Part shown: one piece after another, positions 48,208 through 60,428 of the stretch
How positions within the stretch are numbered: position 1 is the first letter of the stretch
Layout: every line of letters starts with the position of its first letter
Made by a program: the position numbers and the translations under genes
Origin: Clavelina lepadiformis
Lineage: Eukaryota > Chordata > Ascidiacea > Aplousobranchia > Clavelinidae
Direction: 5' to 3'
Assembly: GCF_947623445.1 (NCBI RefSeq)
Contig: NC_135241.1
Span: 126,501 to 190,500, forward strand
Length of the DNA stretch: 64,000 nucleotides
Notes under the pieces: generated by a model
What the model was told of the DNA's origin: nothing
Databases searched by the model: none
The model's input: the letters and a program-made list of their open reading frames with translations, nothing else

Positions 48208-51200
48208 TTCAGCAACCACAAATATTTGATCACGATATTCTAAAAATATTCCTTGTTAATTAGTAAAAAAAATTGTTATCTTCAACTTGGATCGAAATAT
48301 AAAAGCAACTATATCAACTCTATTACGTCATAAAACATCGCGTTTTAGATTATTTTAGTATTTCGATTTCTTTCAAGAACAATCCTGCATCGGTGCCAAT
48401 TTCCTGAAAGTTCGTGCGGAACTGACAAAATATTTTGAAGTTGTTTTAAACTTGAGCCAAAGTCAACGTGATATTGTATATTAAGCTGTATCCTGGGCAT
48501 CACGGCACTGTGTGTGTTCAATCAATTTAACGTTTTCTGATTAACCACATTCGGCTCAAACCACTCGCCAATATCTGTCTGCTAACGCTTAATGTACCTC
48601 ACAGGGCTCGGCTGCTTACAACCAAGCATTATGAGATCACATCGAGCTAAATCGGCAGAAACGCACAGTGCAACATAGACACAACATGACAAACCTAATA
48701 TTATGAAAAGTGCTTGTTAGAGCGAAGTATGCCAGCACGACTGTATAAAGCCTGACACGTTTAAGAATTTTCAAACAAAAATTATTTATTTTCAAATCAT
48801 GTTTTTTAACCGCCATTGTTTCACGGGAAAACGTCATATGTTTGAAGTTATATTTTGCAGTTCCTTGTTAACCCAACTTAAATGCTATAACATAGTTATC
48901 TAAATCTACCTTCTAATCTTAATCTAACTCCACTAAAACCCTAAGTAACTAAAATCAACTTTTTACACGGCCTTTCTCCTCATCTAAGCGCCTCGCTTTA
49001 GCAACGTGTGCAAATAACGAAGTTATTTATTCATGAAGAGCATTAAATGACCTCGGATTGTTTATGGACCAGTGTCTTTGTGATTCTTGCGCAGCATTTG
49101 TTGGTTTAGGAAACTATCGATGTGAAAATAAGCAAAAGGTGAAGGATTCCTGGAAGCTTAAGCCAAACGTTTCTCATAAGAAAATGAACAACTCCAACGT
49201 AATCATTATGTGCTCATAATGATGTCTTGTGCGTGTTTCTGCGGAAAAGCAAAACTACTTCAGCTCTCACAAACGACTTGTTAGTCCAAAGATATTTTCT
49301 TGCCAAGTTTATGCGCGATAATGTTTATGCGACCATTCTGCATTTGCTGCATATACGAAAGTATCAAAACCCCTGACACTGCGCATGCGCAAGGACAAGA
49401 AAAAAATGAAGAATAACAACATCCAGAAAGATTTTATTAACAGGTGAAACGATGAACGCCAAGAAGAATAAAATTAACATTTTATTCGGTTTAAAACCAA
49501 ATCACGTTAATTAACCCGTAATGGTATAATCGTCCCATTCTTTTCCTTCATTCATCTATTCTCTATTGCTAAAGCATAGGTAAGCTTACCCTGTATAAGA
49601 AGCGAAAAACATAAATTTTTCACAAGACTAAACAACTTATGTACATAAGCGCTTAACTTCGCTCAGCAGGTCGACAGCCTATATGCAAGGACATAGCTGG
49701 CTGATGCTCATTGTGTTGGTCACGCATCATTATATGGGATAACCTCGCCTGGAATTTCTCAATAACTTTGATTTGGCCAAATTTAAGCGAAATTTAGCTT
49801 CCTCAAAGACAGGCACAGAAATAATGGGGTTAAATTGACCCAAATTATCCGCTTGTTATTCTATTTACTTCCAGAGATTTTCGTAATTTATTAGCAGGCA
49901 TATTTCTAACATTTTGCTGTTGCTCCTAAACTTTATGTTATTTCTTTGTATTTTTAGTTTTGCTCTTTAAAATTTTGAACATTGCAGGTCGACCAAGTTA
50001 AAACTCACAAACTCGGCTTTTAAAGAATAAAAGAAATCTTGCAAACTTACAGGAAAACCACTTTGTTGTTCCTCATCAACAAACTTACGCTGATTCACAC
50101 GATATTTTACGTCACAATATTTGGCATGTCACCGAAAGTGAGTTGAGAAATCATCAGCGAGATTTTTTGTTTAAGAGTTTTCGGTATAATACTGTATATA
50201 TATATATTGTATATTTGTATAGATTTCTGTATTTGGCTGTAAACCGTAGAACTCAGTATCAGAAAATTGCGTAACCGAAAATATATTCAGGCTAAAAGAT
50301 TTTTCCCGGCTATATTCAACATCAATTTCCGAAGTTTGGTTAACGAACATGTGATTACAGAAACGCGAACCCATAACTTCTGTCGCCAGACAAAATAGCT
50401 GTCAGTCTTATTGTCTGCGGCAGAGTTGAATCTACGAGAAAACTCAAAACTGTTAAGTCAAAATTGTGCCGGCAGTAGCACAACAGGCTCTAATTCAACC
50501 ACATTGGATTTGACGATTTTCTCGATAATGCTATTATAGCTTGGATTTAATCGTCGATGAAAAATAACATGTTCGAGTGAGTTATATTTGTCGTTAACTT
50601 GTTTATTTATACGGGACTGAAACTTTTTAACAGAAAATCCAAACTTGTCTCGATCGACGTAGACCCAGTATTGTAATGAATCGAGTAAATTCCTAAATGA
50701 CTCGAGTCACGTTATAGCGATTGAGAAAGCCAAAAAGAAGACTTTATGTCACAAAAACGGAGCATTTTCAACAAAATTACAATTCTTCATAAAAATATCG
50801 TTTTGCTCTGCTCTCCTTCGCCCTCATCTGGCGGGGATGACCACGGTGCCACCACGCGGTGATTCTGTATTTGGGACGTATCAATTTAAATCATCTCTGC
50901 GTTGATTACTACTATGCGTGGTATTTCATCCTAAATATATAGATGGTGCCAGCGTGTTGTTCGAGCAGACGAGATCAACAATAAAAGTTGGGTTTTAGAG
51001 TTGGAATTGTTTGAAGTAGGTTACGCTCGGGACGGCTCGTGCTCACTGGGAATGAACGCAACTTTCCTTACTCGTTATCATGGAGTCATAACTTTCCGAT
51101 CGCCGAACAACTCTTCGTAAAAGGTATCAAACAAACTAATTTGCAGACAGTCATGACTCATGACGACTTGACTCGATTCACAACTTAAATTGACTCGACT

Positions 51201-51489
51201 TGACTCGAGTCAGAAAAACATCACGTGGTTACAGCCCTCAGTAGACCTATAACTGGTTTTCCCTTTTTCGTTTTACCGAATGTCTGAAAGCTTACTTGGT
51301 CAACGGGAAAAATTCGTGGTAGACTCTAAAATCAATGAAAACATCCTGAGAAAAAATATCTCTCCATTATCTATTCAATTTTGCAAGAACGGTTTACTTT
51401 CATTCAAGTGCTAAAGCAAAATTTGCGCAAACAAAAATAATTACAAAATGCTCAGTTTTTGATATTTTACCCGAAAAGTGGTTATACAA
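48208..51489. other. Gene-poor stretch upstream of the ZP gene
   Basis: No gene recognised. Contains the ZP promoter at the left end, a copy of the dispersed repeat also seen at 24885 and 62280 (about 48835-49000) and a short TA-rich run near 50195. Reading frames are short and have no domains. Confidence 0.45.
48835..49000 (+). repeat. Dispersed repeat, second plus-oriented copy
   Basis: Shares TTTTGCAGTT, GTTAACCCAACTTAAATG, and AACTAAAATCAACTTTTT with the copy at 24885-25205, and the reverse complement with 62280-62720. Confidence 0.6.
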
Positions 51490-51764
51490 TATGAATTATG
51501 ACAAATAATAATTCGTTGCTGTATTACTTGTGTGAAGTATTACACAACAAACATATTCGCCAAAAAGACCGCGTACACTGGCGGCTATTGTTACAATATG
51601 AGCAAGGTACTGTGATAATAATGTGATAATAACCAAAATTAATATACAGATTATGTACGATTTACAATTCTAATACTAATGTGTTGTTTTAGCAAAGAGT
51701 AACACGAGCCACAATCATTTCCTGTATTATTGTTGTGACGTAATATTTGTGCCTTTCGGTGGTC

Positions 51765-51892
51765 GGACGATTCAACCCACGGACGATTCAACCCCGGACA
51801 ATTCAACCCACGGACGATTCAACCCCGGACTATTCAACCCACGGACGATTCAACCCACGGACGATTCAACCCACGGACGATTCAACCCGTTT
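51765..51892 (+). repeat. 16-bp minisatellite, forward array (about 8 units)
   Basis: Unit CGGACGATTCAACCCA, repeated head to tail with small changes; some units are one or two bases shorter (CCCCGGA variants). Confidence 0.95.
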
Positions 51893-52440
51893 ATAAAAAC
51901 GTCTACGCAGTCAATGTGTCAATTTGGTCAATCAATATGGTCAATTTTTTTTAACCTGCTCAGAATGCTATCACAAAACAAATTTCAGTCTTGTGCGACG
52001 TGTAGTACAGAAGTTATTAGGCCAATATAAAGTCAATTGTTTCGTTAGGTCAAGACACGGTCAATTGTGTCTTTTAGGTCAAAATCTATTAAACTTGTAA
52101 TTTTGTAATATTATTCTTCCGTTTTTCTCTATTCTTGTACCGCAAACAATTCCAGTGCCCCAAATTAAAGGCCTACTTAGAACCAAAGCCACCAAGAGAG
52201 GGAAGGCCTTTACGCAAAGTACTGTATAGGGCAAAATAACAATATTCATGGTTTTACTGGAAAGCAGAAAACAATAAGTGTTTTGATGTACAACCAATGC
52301 TAACAAGAAGTGGTAAAAGAAAAAAAAGGAAACACAAAAAGCTTTATATTAGCTTAGGCCTATATATTAGCTTTATTTAGCTTACATAATATTGGCTACA
52401 AAGTAACTTGGTGATAACCTAAGCCAATAGTACGTGAAAG

Positions 52441-52853
52441 GTCCGTGGGTTGAATCGTCCGCGGGTTGAATCGTCCGCAGGTTGAATCGTCCTGGGTTGA
52501 ATGGTCCTGGGTTGAATCGTCCGCGGGTTGAATCGTCCTGGGTTGAATCGTCCGGGGTTGAATCGTCCGTGGGTTGAATCGTCCGCGGGTTGAATAGTCC
52601 GGGGTTGAATCGTCCTGGGTTGAATCGTCCGTGGGTTGAAAGGTCCGTGGGTTGAATCGTCCGCGAGTTGAATCGTCCGCGGGTTGAATCGTCCGCGGGT
52701 TGAATCGTCAGTGGGTTGAATCGTCCGCGGGTTGAATGGTCCGCGGGTTGAATCGTCCGCGGGTTGAATCGTCCGGGGTTGAATCGTCCGGGGTTGAATC
52801 GTCCGTGGGTTGAATCGTCCGGGGTTGAATCGTCCGTGGGTTGAATCGACCTG
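52441..52853 (-). repeat. 16-bp minisatellite, reverse array (about 26 units)
   Basis: Reverse complement of the forward unit: GGTTGAATCGTCCGTG and variants with CGCG, CCTG or CGGG joints. Longer and more varied than its inverted partner about 550 bp to the left. Confidence 0.95.
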
Positions 52854-54701
52854 GAACCGTGCCTTTCTTGCACGCGTTCAGTTTGTTAAAAATAAGTTTG
52901 TTAGCGTATGGCAGTACAAATTAACAAGTTTGGGAATAATTAGCAATCAGCAATTTAATGCAGTTGAATATAGCTAAGCCAAAATGCTATTACATTGACT
53001 GTTGAATGAAGTGCTGTTGATGTGCCAATGTTCTGTCAATTTGTAATCGTATAACGAAAAAACAATATAACCAGTTTATACAATCAACAAATTTGTGCAA
53101 ACTACTGAACAGTACAACTTAAGATAAGCTCAGTGTTAAGTTAGACAACTCTGCTTGTCGGCTTCACAAGACAATCAGCTTTTAGCTGAACAATCGAGTC
53201 TAGGATTGATTAAGCAAACAACGACCTTGAGGCTCATTATATCGAAGACAATAAACATTCAGACAATCAAAGATTGTATTGGAGTGACTGGTACAGTCAA
53301 GTTCAACAACAATAACCAATCATTCCATTACAGTACTATTGAAGACGATAACTTGTTTTGCTTCAGATTCGATGATATGAGTTCCCATTTTTCAAACGGC
53401 GTGACTATGCTGTTTAGTTGCTTAATTCTGTCTATGCATATTACTAAATGATAAAGTTCCCATTTTATTTATTAATTATCAGACAAAGGCTTTCACCTTC
53501 GGGCAAAGCTTACTGAATGTTACATTGCGTTTGGTAACAAGAGAAAAAGGTAAAAGGAAAGATTGTAAACATTACACCGGTATTTATTTGTGGCACACCA
53601 GTTCAAGCGAGGTAATTTATCTGAACGTCATTAAGGAGAATTTAAGCTTGGTCAACAACTGAATTGCAAAATCCCAAAATAAAATTTCAGTATTTACAAA
53701 ACAACCCATGACTCGTGACGCAACCGTCACAGAATAAATGGCGGTTAGATAAATGTACAAACACATTCCATAAGTTCATAACATACATACGTATACTGTA
53801 TTTACTGTATAATGTACAGCAAATGTATGTAAAATTACGTTTTCGAGATATCTATGAACCTGCCAATTTTTAGCCTTTTTGGTAAACGCCACGCCAAAAG
53901 TTTTAGAAAAGCAAAACTCATTTACGTACAAGCCTAGAAGAGGATATGCTGGGATTGTTTTTTGTGTTTGTTTGTTGTATTACATAAATCTCAGTTTTAA
54001 AGTAACACCAGCAAGTAAGGTAGAATAAATAAATGCTATTGTTTTCGAAACTTGACTTGAGTTGAGTAGGCTAAGTTTGCAAAATTTGTCGATTTTAAAA
54101 CGTTACCAAACGAAATGACTGACTACGACCAAAATCGTGCATGCACAAACACATGCAAGGAGTAGGCCTATCTCCAATGCTTCAAGCTAGGCCTACGGCT
54201 GTTTTACCGCAAAAAGCCCCTAACTTCGGTTTTGAAAGTTGTGTAACCAGGAAAGAACGTTATTGGTTATCCGATTCAGCTTCAGAACTTATACGACATT
54301 AGGTAATCGAACATCTGAGAAACACAAAAGCTACACTTAAATAGGCCAACAGTAAAAATATTTTCCATGCTAATTGTCTCGCTACGCTTATGCCTATAGC
54401 CTATTGATAGGTTAGGCTAGAGTAGGGTTACCATATTTGATAATTCACAATCCCTTACAAATTTACCTCAGTTGCCTTGACTAACTTTAGAATATTACCA
54501 AAGTACATTGCCGCCATTGCTTTTTTGTGATAAACATGAAACAATGCAGAAACAGCAAAGAAATGTTGCATTGCAATACACGAATGCAAGTTTTCTTTTA
54601 AACAGTAACATTTATGAAAACGAAAATTAGCACAGAATTTTACAAAATACGCTCCACGGTAATTACAAGTAATGAACGAATAGCAGTTTATAAACAATAC
54701 T

Positions 54702-54989
54702 CTACTCTCCCTCATACCAATCGTTCTTTTCTGAAGATCTTAAAATTCCTTTCATTGTTTCAATGGTCATCTTATTTCTTTCTTTTGTCCACTGACTCTG
54801 CATCAATGAAAACACCCGCTCAACATTTGCGTTGTATGGCACCACAGCAAAGAAAATCTGGGCAACCCTTAGTAATTCTGAGTGACGTTCAGCGTTTTTT
54901 GACTTTTGAAAATACCTGCACCATTTCTTATGTGCTGGCATTGCAGTAAATTCTTCGTCACTGATGCAACATTCCATAAACGACTTCAA
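54702..54989 (-). pseudogene. hAT transposase C-terminal (dimerisation) domain remnant
   Basis: An open frame of 95 codons contains VPYNANVERVFSLMQSQWTK followed by ERNKMTIETMKGIL, the hAT C-terminal dimerisation motif (N-x-x-VER-x-FS). Preceding residues HKKWCRYFQKSKNAERHSEL also fit this region of hAT transposases. No zinc finger or catalytic region was found in the flanks, so it is a fragment of an autonomous hAT element or of a gene derived from one. No terminal repeats identified nearby. Confidence 0.75.
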
Positions 54990-56209
54990 CGACTAGAATA
55001 AGCCAAACCTTAATGCTGTTCATCTAAAAAGGTAGTAAACAACTTACGTCATAAACGAGTTGCAGACAGATTTAAAGCTGACAGTTTTGACGAGCTGAGA
55101 ATGTTCGCGACCTAGAAAAAGTTGGAAAAAAGGTGGCAACCTAGAAAAACTTGGACTAAAAGACAATTTTAAAAAATTCCGGACTTTTAAGCACTTTTCA
55201 GCATTTCTCCCTGACGCAGATTTGAACACTAAATTCCCAGACATGTCAGGGAAAATCCTGACGTATTTGTACCATCACATGCAGAATTTCATCCTGCATA
55301 ATATACTTCTAAACTGTGTCATTCAGCCAAAAACGTTTCAAGAGATTTTAACTTTTTTGTATTGTACTCAGTTATCCCTGGAATGGAAACAGTCAACAAA
55401 TTTTTGTCAGTGTATGAAAAAGCTTTGTCAGTTTTTGGACGTACTTATGCTGAATTTGCCGTTTTCTGATTGGTGGGTTTTTAAACGTAGACATCAGATG
55501 TTTTTAGTATTAAATTTTAATGGTAAAAGACGGCAAAAGGTAAATAAGAGTAGGGAGGTAAATGTGGTCGCTAAATATTTTATTTTGATATGTATTTGAT
55601 TTAAATCGGTATATAAATATATTTTTTAACATATTCAGTATCGTAGTTTATTTTTCAATAGATATCGAGAAACATTAATTTGCTGGTGATAACAATGAAT
55701 TTCCCATAGTCGATATTTTTCCTACTCTGGTTCCGCCACGAAATTCAGACCCAAACAGAAAAAAGTAGTAGAAAATGAAACTTTAAGAAAAGAAAGCTCC
55801 GCAAAAATTTAAAGAAACATAGAAGAGGAATTAATGTGCAAGTGTGCGAAAAAAGGACTAACTCTTTTCTTTCATGAGATATTACAGTTTATGGGCTGGA
55901 CATGGAAATTTAATTTTCGGCTGGAAAATCCGATTTTTTTGAGTTGGGTTAGTTTAATGCAATGGAACTTAAAAATTAAACACTTAAAATTTGGTTAGCG
56001 CAATTAGAAGAGGAATTTTGCTTAATACCTGCAAAAACTTCATTTAATAGAACCAAAATTAATATTAAAATAGTGATATTTTGGTAAAATTCGGACACTG
56101 GTTACTTTCATTGGCTGGCTACACGACCTTACTTAACAATGGAAATTGTGGACCGGCTTTGATTGTTTTAAATTTCAAGCACTTTGGATCAGATTCCAAA
56201 GATCTTGCT

Positions 56210-56868
56210 CTGGTGAGTTGGCCTAGCATACAACTTTCTTTACACGATGAAGAAAAAACATTGAAACTATGTTGCCTGGTGTTTATCTTACAATCCTACG
56301 CACTAACTGGCTGGACTTGTTCGACATGACGTCTAGATACGTGGTGAGCATAACAAGCGATGTGAAATGCACATAAATTCTAGTGTTATCTGCGGCGCGT
56401 TACAAAATCTAAATTTGTTTTGCATGTCAAGTAAGTTCTAAAATAATCAACTTGAAGTGAATTGAAACTAAACCACAACCGACAGTAGAATGTGTGGCAC
56501 CTGCACGCACGAGGTTCATCGAAGCGCACGCCAAACTTTTGTATCTTCACGCTGATATATAATCAATAAACAGGGAATAACTGATTGCTTAAACGTCAGT
56601 TTACATAAATAAGAATTGAGGTTACAATGCACACAAAAAACAGCCGTACTTTCCAGTCGAGATTACTACATTCACATGTGCCACAGATACCACACAAGTT
56701 CTTACACATTTCAGGTTGCATGCTGCATTGACCACGTATCTAGACGTTATATCAAACAAGTCAGTAGGTAGGATTCAAACCACTGTAAAATAAGAACTAG
56801 GCAATATATTTTCGATATTCTTTATCATGTAAAGGAATTCATCTGCAACTCACCTGAACGAAATTTTC
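56210..56868. repeat. Diverged inverted repeat with about 140-bp arms
   Basis: Arms at about 56210-56350 and 56728-56868 share, in opposite orientation, GGTGAGTTG, a TTTACA-GAT block, AATCCTAC and ACGTCTAGATACGTGG (the last nearly perfect). Could be two copies of one dispersed repeat in opposite orientation or the arms of a decayed element. Confidence 0.5.
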
Positions 56869-57576
56869 ACAATCCACTGCCAGGAATTTATTAAAGGACC
56901 AAAGTGGTTTCCATTGTTAAGTGTAAGTATATGACCAAAGTGGTTAAGTGTAGGCGATCAAAAAAATCTTGCCGCCCCAAAAAATGGCGGTCATGACCGG
57001 GAAAAGGTCTATTTGTTTTCAAAGTTTCTTGCTAACTTAATCTAAATAGCCTATTATAACATAGGCTTGGTAACCTAAATTTAACTAACTTTTTAATTTA
57101 ACTTGAAATAAACTCTAAATAAACAAAATCAGCCTATCTTTAACAACGGACTGTGAATGTCTTCAATGTTTATAGATGTAAATATTTACACTTAACTTGA
57201 TCTGAAACCGGGTGGATGAGTTGTCACCACTTTTTGAATTTTCTCTTAAAACTCGGATTGTTATTGATTGCCCCGCTTGACAATTCATTTATTTGCATAG
57301 ACAGGCAGTTTGTTGTCACGGCAACAGAATGTCAAATAAAACAGGACAAAATGTGTTCATTCTGTAGAAGAATCCCCGAGGTTAAAATAAAAATCAAGAT
57401 TTAACGACTTAGTCCTTAAACTAGCTGCAAGTTTAAATGGAGTCAAAATTTTGCAACGAGCCCCACATAGTTGTTGCTTGTCATGCTTGTCATGCTTGTC
57501 ATGCTTGCACAGAATATAAATGTACTTTGTTTTGTCATACTTTTCATTTTTGAGTTTATTTAAAAATTTAAAATAA

Positions 57577-57583
57577 TTTTCAG
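57577..57583 (+). promoter_or_regulatory. Splice-acceptor-like TTTTCAG before the AP2A start
   Basis: A good 3' splice site (AT-rich tract then TTTTCAG) lies 43 bp before the start codon. It could end a 5' UTR intron or be a spliced-leader trans-splice site, both of which are known in tunicates. It is the only splicing signal associated with this intronless gene. Confidence 0.4.
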
Positions 57584-57626
57584 ATTGTTAGAGATATTGA
57601 AGTGTTTGTGACACAATAAATAGAAA

Positions 57627-60428
57627 ATGCCAGCAGTGTCGAGAGGGGACGCGATGAGGGGCTTGGCTGTCTTCATCGCTGACATCCGCAACTGCAAGAG
57701 CAAGGAGGCAGAGAGCAAGAGAATTAATAAGGAGTTGGCAAACATCAGGTCAAAGTTCAAAGGTGACAAGACCTTGGATGGTTATAGCAAGAAGAAATAC
57801 GTCTGCAAACTTCTCTTCATATTTTTGCTCGGTCATGACATCGATTTTGGCCACATGGAGGCGGTAAATTTATTGAGTTCCAACAAGTACACGGAAAAGC
57901 AAATAGGTTATCTTTTTATTTCTGTTCTGGTTAGTTCCAATTCTGACCTGATGAAGCTGATCATCCAGAACATCAAGAACGACATTTCCTCACCAAAGCC
58001 GATCCACGTGAACCTCGCCCTGCACTGCATCGCCAACATCGGATCGCTCGAGATGGCAGAAGCATTCGGCTCAGAAGTTCCAAAGCTCCTCGTGTCTGCC
58101 CAGGCCAGTGAATCCGTCAAGCAAAGTGCTGCTCTGTGTCTGCTCAGGCTTTTTCGCACCATGCCTGAGTCAACGACTTACGCAGAGTGGGCATCCAGGG
58201 TCATTCACTTATTGAATGACCAGCACATGGGAGTCGTGACCGCAGCATCAAGTCTGATCCATGCACTGGCTCAGCACAGTCCTGCAGATTATAAAGGTTG
58301 TGTGTCTCTGGCTGTTTCAAGGTTGAGTCGAATTGTCACCTCCATATACACTGATCTGCAGGATTACACGTACTATTTTGTCCCAGCTCCATGGTTAAGT
58401 GTCAAGCTCCTTCGACTTCTGCAGTGTTACCCGGTCCCGGAAGAACCAGCTGTCAGGGGCCGCTTGGTCGAATGTCTTGAAACCATTTTAAATAAATGCC
58501 AGGAACCTCCCAAGTCAAAGAAAGTTCAACATTCAAATTCCAAAAATGCTGTCTTGTTTGAAGCCATCAACCTGATCATCCACATTGACAGTGAGCCCAA
58601 CCTTTTGGTGCGAGCCTGCAACCAGCTGGGCCAGTTTCTTCAACACAGAGAGACCAATCTTCGTTACCTCGCACTGGAAAGCATGTGCTTGCTCGCTGGC
58701 TCAGAGTTTTCTGCTGACGCTGTAAAGAAACATCGTGAGACGGTGATCAATGCTTTGAAGACTGAGAGGGATGTGAGCGTCCGGCAGCGTGCCGTGGATC
58801 TTCTCTACGCCATGTGCGACAAGAGCAATGCAGAGGAGATTGTTGCTGAGATGCTCACCTACCTGAAGAAAGCTGATTACGCCATTCGCGAAGAAATGGT
58901 CTTAAAGGTTGCCATCCTGTCTGAGAAATACGCTTCAGATTACACTTGGTATGTGGACACCATCCTCCAGCTGATCCGTGTGGCCGGGGATTACGTCTCA
59001 GAAGAAGTTTGGCATCGAGTGATTCAGATCGTCATCAATCGTGATGACGTCCAGGGATACGCTGCAAAGACAGTCTTTGAAAATCTCCAAGCACCAGCTT
59101 GCCATGAAAACATGGTCAAGGTAGGAGGCTATATTCTCGGAGAGTTTGGGAACTTGATCGCAGGTGATTCTCGTTCCTCGCCGCTGATCCAGTTCAATTT
59201 GCTCCATTCAAAATTTCATCTCTGCTCTGCGGCCACAAGAGCTCTCTTGCTCTCGACCTACATCAAGTTCATCAACCTCTTCCCCGAGATCAAGGGAACC
59301 ATCCAGAGCGTTCTCCAGAACAACAACCAGCTGCGGAACGCTGACGTTGAGCTGCAGCAGAGGTCGTTGGAATATTCCCAGCTTAGCTCGATCACGTCAC
59401 AGGACGTTCTGGCCACGGTGTTAGAAGAGATGCCTCCCTTCCCGGAGCGAGAGTCGTCCATCCTCGCTAAGCTGAAGAAGAAGAAACCCGCCACTGTGCA
59501 AGCCCTTGAGAAGGATGACGAAAAACACAAGGTGGCGCCTGCGAGCACTGAGAACCACATTGAGAGCAAAGCGGACGTCCCCGCCGCACCTGCATCTGCT
59601 CCTGCAAACTCCATCGATCTTCTTGGTCTCGGTGCAGCCGAAGTTGCTCCACCTTCATCCAACTCCCTCCTCGTCGATGTGTTCGGAGGATCCTCTGCGA
59701 CGGAGGAGCTGGTTGACGTCAACCTGCAGAAGTTCTTGTTTAAGAACAGCGGCGTGCTCTACGAGAACGACTTGATCCAGATCGGGGTGAAGTGTGAGTT
59801 CAAGGAGCACTACGGCCGCATCGGCCTCTTCTTCGGCAACAAAACGCCCTCTCAGTTGGTCAATTTCTCGGCATCAGTCCAAGCCGATGACGTAAATGGT
59901 GAGGTGGTTGTGACAACACAGAAGGAGGCTCCTGCTCAGATAGACGGAGGTGCTCAAGTGCAGCATTTCATCAACCTCGAGTGTGTGGCGTTATTTTCCG
60001 ACCCGCCAGCATTGACGCTAACTTACAACCACAATGGTACCCCCCACTCTATTTCTCTCAAGCTCCCCCTACTGGTCAACAAATTTTTCTCTCCGGTTGA
60101 GATGACAGCGGCCGACTTCTTCTCAAGATGGAAACAACTCGGACAGCCAGCCCAGGAGTGCCAGAAAATTTTCCAAGCAAAATTTCCGATCGAAACTGAA
60201 GCAACAAAACTCAAACTGGCCGGGTTTGGGCTCGCTTGCCTGCTCAACATCGACCCGAACCCCGATAATTTGGTGGGAACTGGAATCCTGAAGACGAAGA
60301 GTGCTCAGGTTGGATGTCTTCTTCGCCTTGAGCCCAACAAGCAAGCCAAGATGTACAGACTCACGATAAGAAGCAGCAACACCCAGCTTTCACCTCTGCT
60401 CTGCGAACTGCTGGAAAACCAGTTCTAG
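57627..60428 (+). CDS. AP2A1: AP-2 complex alpha subunit (alpha-adaptin), intronless
   Basis: A single 933-codon frame covers the whole protein (human AP2A1/2 are 939-977 aa). Start [20 protein letters not shown] and [40 protein letters not shown] are nearly invariant in alpha-adaptins; the armadillo-like trunk runs to about residue 600 ([49 protein letters not shown]). A Pro/Ala/Lys hinge (~625-690) holds a SIDLLGLG clathrin-box-like motif. The C-terminal ear has the beta-sandwich ([10 protein letters not shown]) and platform ([28 protein letters not shown]) subdomains. With beta2, mu2 and sigma2 it forms AP-2, which binds PIP2 and cargo to begin clathrin-mediated endocytosis at the plasma membrane. 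Basic PIP2-binding residues near the N-terminus are kept. The striking feature is the absence of any intron in a 2.8-kb CDS, while nearby multi-domain genes have 10-20. Confidence 0.97.
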   Translation: MPAVSRGDAMRGLAVFIADIRNCKSKEAESKRINKELANIRSKFKGDKTLDGYSKKKYVCKLLFIFLLGHDIDFGHMEAVNLLSSNKYTEKQIGYLFISVLVSSNSDLMKLIIQNIKNDISSPKPIHVNLALHCIANIGSLEMAEAFGSEVPKLLVSAQASESVKQSAALCLLRLFRTMPESTTYAEWASRVIHLLNDQHMGVVTAASSLIHALAQHSPADYKGCVSLAVSRLSRIVTSIYTDLQDYTYYFVPAPWLSVKLLRLLQCYPVPEEPAVRGRLVECLETILNKCQEPPKSKKVQHSNSKNAVLFEAINLIIHIDSEPNLLVRACNQLGQFLQHRETNLRYLALESMCLLAGSEFSADAVKKHRETVINALKTERDVSVRQRAVDLLYAMCDKSNAEEIVAEMLTYLKKADYAIREEMVLKVAILSEKYASDYTWYVDTILQLIRVAGDYVSEEVWHRVIQIVINRDDVQGYAAKTVFENLQAPACHENMVKVGGYILGEFGNLIAGDSRSSPLIQFNLLHSKFHLCSAATRALLLSTYIKFINLFPEIKGTIQSVLQNNNQLRNADVELQQRSLEYSQLSSITSQDVLATVLEEMPPFPERESSILAKLKKKKPATVQALEKDDEKHKVAPASTENHIESKADVPAAPASAPANSIDLLGLGAAEVAPPSSNSLLVDVFGGSSATEELVDVNLQKFLFKNSGVLYENDLIQIGVKCEFKEHYGRIGLFFGNKTPSQLVNFSASVQADDVNGEVVVTTQKEAPAQIDGGAQVQHFINLECVALFSDPPALTLTYNHNGTPHSISLKLPLLVNKFFSPVEMTAADFFSRWKQLGQPAQECQKIFQAKFPIETEATKLKLAGFGLACLLNIDPNPDNLVGTGILKTKSAQVGCLLRLEPNKQAKMYRLTIRSSNTQLSPLLCELLENQF

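Larger units (their letters stand above)
51607..53336. mobile_element. Insertion with inverted minisatellites (foldback-like element)
   Basis: About 1730 bp absent from copy A. The ends are short inverted repeats GTACTGT and ACAGTAC. Inside are two minisatellites of the same 16-bp unit in opposite orientation (51765-51892 and 52441-52853) around a 550-bp spacer. No transposase frame was seen. Resembles foldback-type DNA elements in form, but the family is not recognised and the borders rest on one comparison. Confidence 0.5.
51490..53735. repeat. Dispersed repeat copy B, split by a 1.7-kb insertion
   Basis: 51490-51606 and 53343-53735 together align with the unbroken copy at 19550-20075. The break falls between a GAGCAAG end on the left and GACGATA on the right, matching adjacent sequence GAGTGAGGACGATA in copy A. 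The insertion is described separately. Confidence 0.75.
53736..57626. other. Gene-poor stretch upstream of AP2A
   Basis: Apart from the hAT remnant and the inverted repeat, no feature is convincing. Near 57480-57515 a 9-bp unit TCATGCTTG is repeated in tandem about three times. An acceptor-like TTTTCAG at 57577-57583 lies 43 bp before the AP2A start codon. Confidence 0.45.

Noticed and set aside
57612-57620. AATAAA just before the AP2A start codon as a poly(A) signal of an upstream gene
   Set aside because: No upstream coding exon was found; AT-rich 5' UTR is enough to explain it.
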